Position numbers and translations under genes: made by a program. The notes under the pieces were generated by a model. That model was not told where the DNA came from, searched no databases, and saw nothing but the letters and a program-made list of their open reading frames with translations. From positions 27,843 to 44,248 of the forward strand of contig QZLH01000820.1 in the NCBI GenBank assembly GCA_003833135.1: 16,406 nucleotides of DNA, read 5' to 3'. Origin of the DNA: Oehlia diaphana. Lineage: Eukaryota > Glomeromycota > Glomeromycetes > Glomerales > Glomeraceae. Of the stretch, positions 8,881 through 16,406 are shown one piece after another; position 1 is the stretch's first letter, and each line of letters begins with the position of its first letter.

Positions 8881-9446
8881 CTTAGACGGAATCGTTTATC
8901 ATTTTGGTAAATCAAATTCTTATGAATCAAAATTTCGTGAAATATATTAAGGGTTTATTGATTTAAATATTGAAATCAATTAAATACTTTGAATAATTAA
9001 TGTTATTTTGTATATATTATATAAATCACATGGATCTGCCGATCTAATTCTGATTTGCGGTTCGGGCCGGATTTACAAAATATTGGGTAATGCAGGCCTT
9101 GTTAGGGTTTTTTTGTAACTGGTTTGCTGATAAAATCAATCTGCCCAATTTGGACTTTTATTTTTTTAGCTCATATTTTATATGAGTGTGCAGAACGAGA
9201 ACGGTTTCATATGTAGTTTACAAATTATAACGCACATTGATAATGTAAGGTTTCGTGACACGAGATCACCGGTCTCTTAGTTTCTTATTTTTCATTCGTG
9301 ATCAAGAACATAAACTCGCTTTTATTTTTAGATATTCATAAACTGCAAGATTTACAATATAATTCGGCTGTATAAATTTTTCCATTTAAAAGCAAAAGAC
9401 CAGTGATATCAGAATTAGGTTAAGAAATGTAATAGAAGTACAAGCT
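8881..9446. other. Region without a recognised gene
   Basis: Mostly A+T-rich. A short less A+T-rich stretch at about 9030-9110 (with GGTTCGGGCCGG) stands out and may be a fragment of an older insertion or gene, but no frame or repeat partner was found within the window. Confidence 0.4.
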
Positions 9447-9722
9447 ATGAAAGATGCCGTTGGAAGTGTAGGAAAATCAATGGTATTTCGAATATGCGAC
9501 TATTTATTCTTATTACCTTTTCTTTTTATCAATCTTATTGGTTCAGCTAGAGGTTGTCCATCTACACGAGCAAAATTACACAAAGAACACCCCACTCAGG
9601 TGCATATCAAAGGTTATAACCTTACTATTTGTGTCACAAGTGGATATGATATAACCTTTGATATGCACCTGAGTGGGGTGACAAAGAAAGTAAATATTTT
9701 TTTTTGTCTATGCCGTAGATAA
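9447..9722 (+). CDS. Possible small secreted or membrane protein, 3' part altered by an insertion
   Basis: The frame gives 91 residues from the ATG at 9447. Residues 12-36 look like a signal peptide or anchor: M12, a basic residue, a hydrophobic core (YLFLLPFLFINLIG) and a small-residue stretch (SARG) that could be cleaved. M12 is an alternative start that would place the hydrophobic core normally for a signal peptide. From residue 48 on, the codons belong to an inverted-repeat insertion (9588-9680), so that part of the frame is not original. Without the insertion and one copy of its 8-bp duplication the frame would end soon after, so this may be one exon of a larger gene or a fragment. No family is recognised; a chance frame is quite possible. 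Confidence 0.3.
   Translation: MKDAVGSVGKSMVFRICDYLFLLPFLFINLIGSARGCPSTRAKLHKEHPTQVHIKGYNLTICVTSGYDITFDMHLSGVTKKVNIFFCLCRR
9588..9680. mobile_element. 93-bp palindromic MITE with 8-bp target duplication
   Basis: Two 31-bp arms (9588-9618 and 9650-9680) are perfect reverse complements around a 31-base loop; the outer ends read CACCCCACTCAGGTGC inward. Perfect 8-bp direct repeats ACAAAGAA flank it at 9580-9587 and 9681-9688. The intact arms and duplication suggest a recent insertion. An 8-bp duplication fits hAT-like transposases, but the CACCCC end is not a typical hAT end, so the superfamily is left open. Confidence 0.9.
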
Positions 9723-9764
9723 TTTGTAATCCGTAAATCTATAATGCTGATCTTTGATGATTTG

Positions 9765-10835
9765 TTAGATGTTAAATGGTAAAATCCATATTTCGTATTT
9801 CAATTCGGCAATTCCGACGGCACCTATAGTATCAGCTCTCTGGTGCTCTCCACGATGACACATATATTCTCCGGATAATAAAGGTGATTCGCAAGACCTT
9901 CCTCCCATATAATCCATACCATGTTCCATTTCATTCCACCTGAACATAATACCACGATCATCTAACATCAAAACAACCAACTCGGAATGGTCTACAAACA
10001 CCGGGTGAGCACCAGTGATACCTTAAGTTCTGGGATGCAATAATCTTACATTTATATTTTCACGGTACCGAAAGGATCATCATTCATTTGTTTTATCATC
10101 GCCGACAACTCTGGCAGTTTCGGTATGGTTACATTAATTTTCTCGATCGTTTTAGTTCTGGTCTCCACCGTAGTAGACAAGTCCACGGATTTGTCTTCAA
10201 GCAGTTCCTGAGCTATGGGTCGTTCATCTTTCAAATTTTTCCGGGGGTGACGAAAACAAGTACAGTATGGAATCCTATGTATGTATGTATGGTGACCTAT
10301 GTATGGATGTATGGTGGTCTATGTATAGTATATTACTATTGTGATAACTATACACGTATGAAAATTAACACTATACATACCATACATTGACCACCATACA
10401 TACATACATAGGATTCCATACTGTACTTGTTTTCTATATAATCAATTTTTCCTGTCTCATACCTCGGTAATTGTAATTTTGATCCCATCCACTTTTATTA
10501 TATCAGTTTCAGTGCTCAACGGATGTCGATGGGGAAAAGAACTTGATTGTTCTACCTGATGTAAATCAAAACAAACTTCAACATCCATGCATAAAAGCAA
10601 ACTAAACATCTGAGACTTACGTATGGTAGAAGGTGTTATTTCCTTTAACTCTTCGTTCTTCAACATTTTTTCGATACATTTCCATATCTAAGTTAAAAGT
10701 ATTTAAGAAATTCTTTTCGTGTTTTCGTAACAAAACAACTAAAGTTACCTCGTTCAGCGTCCATTCCTTTCTTAGACGGGGATATGCAAAAAGATGGATG
10801 TTAAAAAACAGAGCTAGTAGTGTTTTTGTAAATAT
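9765..10835 (-). pseudogene. Multi-exon gene of unknown function, copy A (broken)
   Basis: Family not recognised. Exon limits come from GT-AG signals and comparison with copy B (12158-13775). The most upstream exon runs from about 10835 down to 10749. Intron 1 is 10748-10688 (GTAACT...TTAG, 61 nt). The next exon is 10687-10621 (LKNEELKEITPSTI). Intron 2 is 10620-10556 (GTAAGT...CAG, 65 nt), then exon 10555-10463 (VDGIKITIT near its end). A 201-bp insertion follows, then coding from about 10240 (NLKDERPIAQELLED...LPELSAMIKQ...DPFGTVKI) and, in another frame, HPVFVDHSELVVLMLDDRG...RWNEME down to 9765. Damage: a frameshift in the 10463-10555 exon, and loss of about 22 bases plus a stop at about 10030, where copy B keeps VYFRETFGIT. 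The original start and C-terminus are not seen. The product had no signal peptide or membrane segment in the visible parts and was probably an intracellular protein of a lineage-specific family. Confidence 0.6.
10243..10443. mobile_element. 201-bp foldback element in copy A, 9-bp direct repeats
   Basis: Perfect 43-bp inverted arms (10252-10294 and 10392-10434; outer ends GAAAACAAGTACAGTATGG) continue inward with mismatches through ATGTATGG-type repeats. A 9-bp direct repeat AATTTTTCC lies at 10234-10242 and 10444-10452. Removing the element and one repeat gives a join resembling the matching place in copy B (about 13165-13195). The 9-bp duplication suggests a Mutator-like element, but the outermost nine bases of the two ends do not pair, which is unusual. 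If the true ends are the 43-bp arms, no duplication is visible. Confidence 0.75.
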
Positions 10836-10839
10836 TTAA

Positions 10840-11031
10840 TGTATAAAAATTCCTATTAGTGAAAATTTCGCTTAAAAAATAAAAAATTAAATAATGACAC
10901 TCAGTAATATTTTTAATCATTTGACTGAGTGAATTGATATAAAATACATAAAATTCGAAAAAATTTTTCATTAATCATTTATATCAAAAAATGATAATGG
11001 CGCAAAAAAAATAACGCGGCACCCTTTTTTT

Positions 11032-11101
<70 letters not shown>

Positions 11102-12157
11102 GTGATGGTTAAAGTGGTTAAAAATTAATTTAACGTTAATGGCAAGAGAAAATCTCAAAAAGAGAATTTTTTATTGATCAATTGAATTAAGATAAAAGAT
11201 AAAAAATAAAAAAGATTGGTAGACAATTCACGTACCCAAAATTGAACCTAAAAAAAGAATCCAACAGAATGTTGGTAAAAAAAAAATCAAATAAGTTATA
11301 CTCAATTTTGAAACTTACCAATCCAGTTGAAAATAAAACTTGAGGATCCTATAAAAAAAAATAAAACAATTAATATTACTTTTTTTTTTTTTAAAAAAAA
11401 AAAAATATTGTAAGTTTCGCTAGTTGTGAATTTTACCCAAATATTCAATTTCAAAGGAATTGTAAAAAATAATAAATAAAAAAATAAGCCTTATTAGAAG
11501 AAAAGATTTTTTGCTCTTTTTATTAGAAGAGAAGGAAAAAAAGTTTTCTGGTTTTTATATCAGAAAAGACAATTTTTTCTTTTTTTTTGATTTTTTTTAT
11601 AAGAAAATGTTTATTTTTTTTAAAGAAGTGCCGGTTGGTTTCGTATATCCAATTGTTTTTTGATGAAATTTGACCGGTTTATAATTTACTTTTATTTATT
11701 TTATTATATTATATATATTCTATTTATAAATTAATAAAATGCACAACGCTAATAATAACAATAAACCTTCGCTATATAATGATACATAATCATATATATA
11801 AACAAGAAAATAAATATTATTCAGCAAATAGTGCGGATTTTAATGGGCAACCAAAGAATTTCAAAGTATCGCTCCTAACTTACTTCCCAATTTTTTAGCC
11901 ACCCTATTATCCAAGAATCCAATTCGCATATTAATAAAAGAAATGTTAATAAAAGTTTCCTAAGTCAATTCAAAACCATTTATACCACATCATAAAAGAG
12001 TCTAGGAATTGGAACTTACAAAAATTAAAAAAAAAGAAACGTTAATACGTTTCTTATCTTATAATCAATTTCGAAACTCTTCCCAAAAGAGACGTCAGCA
12101 CCTATATAAATAATATAAAAAAATAAATTAATACGCGTCTATAAAAATAATTTAGCA
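10840..12157. other. Low-complexity region between gene copies A and B
   Basis: No gene was found. It holds a short inverted repeat CACTCAGT/ACTGAGTG (10898-10905 and 10924-10931), a second with TTGATATAAA-type arms (about 10935-10986), the 67-nt A run listed separately, and about 1 kb of A/T-tract DNA with many AAAAAAA and TTTTTTT runs. Other parts (about 11860-12000) are less repetitive but show stops in all frames. Confidence 0.5.
11033..11099. repeat. 67-nt A homopolymer
   Basis: An unbroken run of 67 A follows CCCTTTTTTTC. It could be the tail of a retroposed sequence, but no element body or target duplication is recognised next to it. Its exact length is uncertain in any assembly because such runs are hard to read. 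Confidence 0.9.
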
Positions 12158-13775
12158 TTACAAAAAATAATATTTTTCTATTACAAACCATTTGTTACTT
12201 CCAGTCCTATTTTTGTTTATTAGGTTCGGAATATATGCTTCAGAAAAAAATATACACGATAAGTATGACTCATTGATTTTCTTCATATTTCTCCCTATAT
12301 ATTTCCATTTCGTTATAATGCCATGATCATCCAATATCAAACAATCATCTCGGAATGGTCTACAAACACCGGGTGAGCATCAGTGATACCAAACGTTTCA
12401 CGAAAGTACACCTTAACTTTTGGATGCAATAATATTTCATCTGTGATCTGTATTTTTACGGTACCCGAAAGGATCATCATCACCGACGAAGATGAGTTGA
12501 TGGTGTTAGCTTCTTTACGTGTATTTGTAGTCCAGGAAGCCTGAGAATAACGAGCCTGAGAATGAGTCCGAGTGAGGTAATTTAACTTTTAAGTCCACCC
12601 TGCTATACATCATTTTTTTACCATGCAGGAAAGCATTAAATGTACGTTTTATGATCAAAAAACTGGGACAGCTTCTAGGTGTAAATTTTTGGAAGGGTGT
12701 ATTTTTTTTCACTCAGGTTAGTCCACAGGTATGGATTATAACAAGCTGAATCTAAAAAATGTACGTTGATATTTAATAAATAGAGATCCATAAACCTTAT
12801 AATCTTATCCAAGTGATCTTCGTCACCTTCATTAGTGTTAACGCAAGAAAAGAAAATTTCTAACAAATAATGCAAATAATTAAAGGTGATGCAATTTTTT
12901 ATGAAGAAACGTTTTATTATATTATCACTGCAAACCTTACCTTCAATATTGTTAGTAGTCGAGGCAACTCTGGTAGTTTTGGTACGGTTCCATTAATTTT
13001 CCCAATCGTACTGATATTTTCAGGAGATTATCGTTGGTTTGGTGTTCACCGTATAGATAAGTCCATGGGTTTGTTTCTGCGAAGTTCCTAAAGTCTCATT
13101 CTTTCAATCTTTGAATAATTCACCCTCTCTGATCTCGTGGAATGAGATATATATCGTTCATCTTTCAGATTTTGACCAGGTTTTTCTGTCCCATATATTG
13201 GGGGCCGTGAGTGATGCTCCGAATATGATGTTGATTACCTTTTTCTAGCATGAATTCCAAAACACATTTATGTTCTCAAAAAGTGACATCTAAAGAGCAC
13301 CTGCGAACTGTGTCTTTATTTTATAGGAATTTTTCTTTTTGAACCGAGAATTTATCGAATGGAAAATTGGAAAATGGCATCCCCTGGAGTAATTATGGTG
13401 ATTCGGGTCCCATCAACTTCTACTATTATTGGCACATAGATGTCGAGGAAAATGAACTTGATTGTTCCTCTTGATGTAAATCAAACACAAACTTCAACAA
13501 CCATACATAAAAGAAAACTAAACATCTGAGACTTACAAGGTATATATTGTAGACTTCCTGTGATTTCTCATTCTACTTCATCATTTTTTCGATGATCCCA
13601 TAACTAAGTTAAAAGTAATTTAAGAAATTCCTCTCTCGTGTTTTCATAACAAAAATCCAAAAGTTACCTCGTTCAGCGTCTACTTCCTTCTTAGACGGAG
13701 AAATGGCATAGAGATGGTATCAAAAGCTGAATCAGTAGAGTTTTTATTCGTTGCAACGCTTCCTAATACAAAAAT
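12158..13775 (-). pseudogene. Multi-exon gene of unknown function, copy B (broken)
   Basis: Paralogue of copy A in the same orientation, with exons and introns aligning. The upstream exon runs from about 13745 to 13668; intron 1 is 13667-13604 (64 nt); the next exon is 13603-13537 (67 nt as in A); intron 2 is about 13536-13470. The next exon (to about 13398) reads GTIKFIFLDIYVPIIVEVDGTRITI in part, keeping a frame that A lost. The later exon region (about 13180-12945 and 12480-12290) includes PGQNLKDER and DPFGTVKI...VYFRETFGITDAHPVFVDHSE. Damage: frameshifts near the start (about 13690-13730), stops in the 12945-13100 stretch, one lost base soon after FVDHSE, and about 460 extra bases (12485-12945). 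The 3' part (12158-12300) no longer resembles A. Function unknown. Confidence 0.6.
12485..12945 (-). other. Extra segment within copy B, partly coding-like
   Basis: Copy A lacks this segment: there the codons for DPFG and LPEL are only a few codons apart. On the minus strand the segment begins with a plausible 5' splice site (GTAAGG, about 12940) and a 3' splice site (TTGTTAG, about 12862). It then opens a frame (IFFSCVNTNEGDEDHLDKII...) that stops at about 12675, followed by a second open stretch in another frame to about 12515. It may be extra exons lost from copy A or an insertion into copy B. No terminal repeats or clear target duplication were found. Confidence 0.4.
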
Positions 13776-14734
13776 TTAATGTATTTAATGGTTCAGATGA
13801 TTAAAAAAAAATAAGTAAATACAAAAAAAAAAAAAAAAAAAATTAATGATGTTTAAAAATACATTTATCCCACGGTTCCTAATAATAATTCATGATTTTT
13901 CTTGATATCCTCACGGTGATGTTTATTTAAAAAAATGGATAAAAAAGTTTATCAACATTGTATAATAAATCTACCATTATTAATTTAAAAAGGTATATTA
14001 AAGGGTTTTACGGCGACACGATGACGATTAAAAAAAAAAAATTAATGATGAAATAAAAATCAGGTACAGTATATATACAAAAAAGTGTCGTACAGATGGT
14101 ACAGTTTCCATATTTGACTGACAATCAAATTTAATCACAAGTTCACACAAATGACTGCGGCATTTCCGAAGAATTCATTAACATCACGATAGCACGATAG
14201 GAAAGTAATGTAAATCGGCGAGAACTAATATATTTTAATTAAAAATTTTTTATTATATGACGACAATATTTATTCTATATAAAATTAAGTTATAAAGATA
14301 TAAAGAGTGAAAATTTATTAAGATAAAAACTAAAAAGCATATCAAATATCAGTTGAAGTTAATTTTGTATAAATAAGTTTCCACACCTCTTAATTATATA
14401 AATATACTCACCATGATCTTGAGTAAATATACTCTTTTTATTTAATCTGCCGTTACAAATTATAGTATTCAGTTAATAAAAAATAAACCTATATTTTTTC
14501 CTCGCCTCGTAATAAAATATTTTGTGCCTACTATTAATTCACACGTAATCATGTACTTCCTGTAAAATTTTTGGTGCAATATAAAGTATTTCTCCATATC
14601 TATTAATATTTAACAAAGTTAAAAAGTTAGTACGTCGTCAGAATTATATTTAAATTTTCTCTATAACGATTACTTGTTTTCATTTATATTGTCTAAGGTA
14701 AAATTTTTTAAAAAGTCATGTGTACACCCCCTTA
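13776..14734. other. AT-rich intergenic DNA
   Basis: No gene was found. An A run followed by ATTAATGATG occurs twice in the same orientation (13823-13851 and 14031-14050), about 200 bp apart. The rest has stops in all frames and no recognised repeat partner in the window. Confidence 0.5.
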
Positions 14735-14766
14735 TGATGATGGGTCTGGTACGAAATCCCGACAGG

Positions 14767-14866
14767 TATACTTGCCACCCATTCCTCAAAAAGGAAATTT
14801 AAACAATGAGATCGACATGAAATCATTGTTTAAATTTCCTTTTTTGGGGAATGGGCGGCAAGTATA
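14767..14866. mobile_element. 100-bp palindromic MITE, nested insertion with 8-bp target duplication
   Basis: The arms (about 14767-14809 and 14823-14866) are reverse complements with two substitutions and one single-base gap, around a loop of about 13 bases; the outer ends read TATACTTGCC inward. Perfect 8-bp direct repeats CCGACAGG flank it at 14759-14766 and 14867-14874. It interrupts a motif of the surrounding older element, so its insertion is the later event. Confidence 0.9.
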
Positions 14867-14899
14867 CCGACAGGTACGAAATCCCAAACTCTAATGCTG

Positions 14900-14918
14900 G
14901 TCACGTGCTTCACGTGAC
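14900..14918. repeat. Inverted GTCACGTG pair in the older element
   Basis: GTCACGTG and CACGTGAC face each other across CTT, giving two CACGTG E-boxes 4 bases apart within a perfect 8-bp inverted repeat. CACGTG is a known binding site for bHLH proteins. Whether it acts here or is only part of the element's stem is unknown. Confidence 0.5.
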
Positions 14919-15011
14919 TCTACATAATTCTGCATAACGCGGGCCATTTGTCGGGATTTCGTACCATTCGGGATTTTGGACCGTCGGGATTTTGTACGGG
15001 TCCCATGATGA

Positions 15012-16028
15012 TCACCACTACTACCAAAATTAGGGTGAAGTTCTGGGCACTAATGCAGGTATGGTAAACGTACGAAATATTTTGATATAAGAATCTGTAT
15101 ATGGCGTCACCAACCGCTACTTTGTTAAATATCAAAATAAATATTGTATTTATTTTTTAATTTTTCAAAGTCTAGAGTGGCACTGTAAAAATTTTATTTA
15201 AATAAGTAAACTAATAAACTTTCAAAGTTTAAAGGAAGCTACGTAAAGGCATAGCCTAAATTTGACTTCATAAGATAATTTTTAATACCGTTTAAAGTTT
15301 ATTTAAAGTCAGAATTCCGACTTTCTAAAAAATATTATTAAGAACGGAATTGAAGAAATATTAAAAAATCTTTATTTGTGATGAAGTTAAAAAGAGATTG
15401 TCGTATACAGGAGATCGCTTGTAATTTTTTTGACCTTTATAAATTAGTGATGTGCACTGGAAGATTGTGGAACTTTCAATTATTAGTTCAATTCCTTATA
15501 TGTAGGATAGATAATATGGATAAATAATTATCGGAATATTATAAGGAAAAGATTAGAAGATTCAATTCCAATAAAGAGTCATTGAAAGCTTTTAATACAC
15601 ATCAGCCCTGTACATTTCCGGTCGGTTGCATTATTCGGTCGGATTTTGTTGTACAAAAATTATCTAATAAATCATTTTATTTTCGATCGCATATTGAACT
15701 GCTTTAGATTGAAATTTAGTTCGAACTCCTCATATGCGCCAATTTCTGGAATTTGGCTTTTTCATCAAAAAAACCAACTTTATCGTGTATGTACAAATCA
15801 CCAGGTGCACAAAAATAATAGATCAATGTCAGCTGATGTGAATAAAATTGATCGTCATATGATTTTTTTTATTTCTTTTAATATAACATCAATAAAATTT
15901 AAAAAATCGGAATAAAATTAATGTGATAAATTTTAAATAACTTCACGTACATGTATGCTAGACGGATAAATTTATATTCATTTGAAAGAGGAAGCAAAGG
16001 CCTATCTAATGAATCTAAAATCGCATGA
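15012..16028. other. Region without a recognised gene
   Basis: AT-rich sequence. A plus-strand frame at 15646-15915 has no family features and its codons look unselected, so it is not called. A less A+T-rich stretch (about 15600-15650) contains GGTCGG twice, 16 bases apart. No splice-linked exons were recognised. Confidence 0.45.
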
Positions 16029-16218
16029 ATTGAATCACTGGCTGTCGAGTAAATGCGCTTAGTATAATTATTTTTAATTTTTAACTTTGATCGTTAATAT
16101 CTCCACATCTAGTGATTCAATCTGAATGATCTTTAATTACTAAGATAGAGTACGTTCCTACCTTTCGAATGAATATAAAATTATTTGATTAGCACACATG
16201 GATGCTGAGATATTAACG
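16029..16218. repeat. Three-part inverted repeat
   Basis: A central block (16092-16121, starting CGTTAATATCTCCACATCT and ending AGTGATTCAAT) is the reverse complement of two other blocks. Its right half pairs with 16029-16049 (about 18 of 21) and its left half with 16200-16218 (about 16 of 19). It can therefore fold with either neighbour. It is likely a remnant of a dispersed foldback family or of overlapping insertions. Confidence 0.55.
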
Positions 16219-16406
16219 TACATGTAAATTGCATAAAACCCGATATAAATAAATTTTTAAAGTTACATTTCTTACCAAAAAATTATTTTCACAAGAGATT
16301 TTGAATAATTCTTGCCTTATTTAATGATAATTATTCATTATTTAAGCTTTTAATTGAATAAAACTATTAAAATAAATATCAAAAAATAGAAGACAATTAG
16401 TATAAA

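Larger units (their letters stand above)
14735..15011. mobile_element. Older inverted-repeat element with repeated GTACGAAATCCCGAC motif
   Basis: The 29-bp ends (14735-14763 and 14983-15011) are reverse complements at about 23 of 29 positions. The motif GTACGAAATCCCGAC occurs forward at 14749-14763 and, partly, at 14874-14885. It occurs reversed at 14950-14964, in a diverged form at about 14967-14978, and with one change at 14983-14997. Repeated subterminal motifs of this kind are typical transposase-binding sites. A younger element (14767-14866) has inserted into it; without that, the element would be about 169 bp. The exact outer limits and target duplication are unclear. The minus-strand frame across it (14920-15135) repeats NPD/KSRM-type residues simply because of the DNA repeats and is not taken as a gene. 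Confidence 0.65.

Noticed and set aside
12036..12060. Stem AAGAAACG/CGTTTCTT with loop TTAATA followed by T-rich sequence, like a terminator
   Set aside because: An 8-bp stem in A/T-tract DNA of a eukaryote is not evidence of a terminator.
14920..15135. Minus-strand frame of 71 codons over the older inverted-repeat element
   Set aside because: Its repeated residues come from the element's repeated DNA motif, and no protein family is suggested.
15646..15915. Plus-strand frame of 89 codons
   Set aside because: It starts at TTG, and no motif, splice support or composition distinguishes it from chance open sequence.

Overview
The window looks like nuclear DNA of an early-diverging fungus. Arbuscular mycorrhizal fungi (Glomeromycotina, Rhizophagus-like) are the best guess. 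The reasons are very high A+T, long A and T runs, short 60-67 nt GT-AG introns, a short intronless HMG-box gene of the kind expanded in Rhizophagus, and many small inverted-repeat insertions. This placement is an inference from style and gene content; no marker gene settles it.

Layout. 1-3.5 kb: a degenerate inverted-repeat element (196-351), a minus-strand Q/N-rich gene that appears broken by frameshifts (832-1425), a 48-bp palindrome (2407-2454) and a minus-strand HMG-box-like gene (2804-3253). 3.5-6.3 kb: a large repeat whose core is four diverged tandem units of about 0.52-0.68 kb; a diverged, essentially one-unit copy lies at 8264-8880. 6.9-7.5 kb: the clearest gene, an intact intronless class I SAM-dependent methyltransferase (6877-7491, plus), very like a bacterial family. 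7.8-8.0 kb: an orphan open segment that could be an exon. 9.4-9.7 kb: a possible small secreted or membrane protein reading frame carrying an inverted-repeat insertion.

9.7-13.8 kb: two copies of one minus-strand multi-exon gene of unknown function (about 9765-10835 and 12158-13775). They share exons and introns, so they arose by DNA duplication, and both are broken. A 67-nt A run and about 1.2 kb of low-complexity DNA separate them. 14.7-15.0 kb: an older inverted-repeat element with a younger palindromic element inserted in it. 16.0-16.2 kb: a three-part inverted repeat.

The strongest pattern beyond the genes is a set of very small, nearly all-stem inverted-repeat insertions (83, 93 and 100 bp), each flanked by a perfect 8-bp target duplication. 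A fourth element (201 bp) has a 9-bp duplication, and the second gene copy acts as an approximate empty site for it. No operon, CRISPR, RNA gene or coherent new multi-gene system could be supported. The window reads as gene-poor, repeat-rich accessory sequence with one or two live genes.
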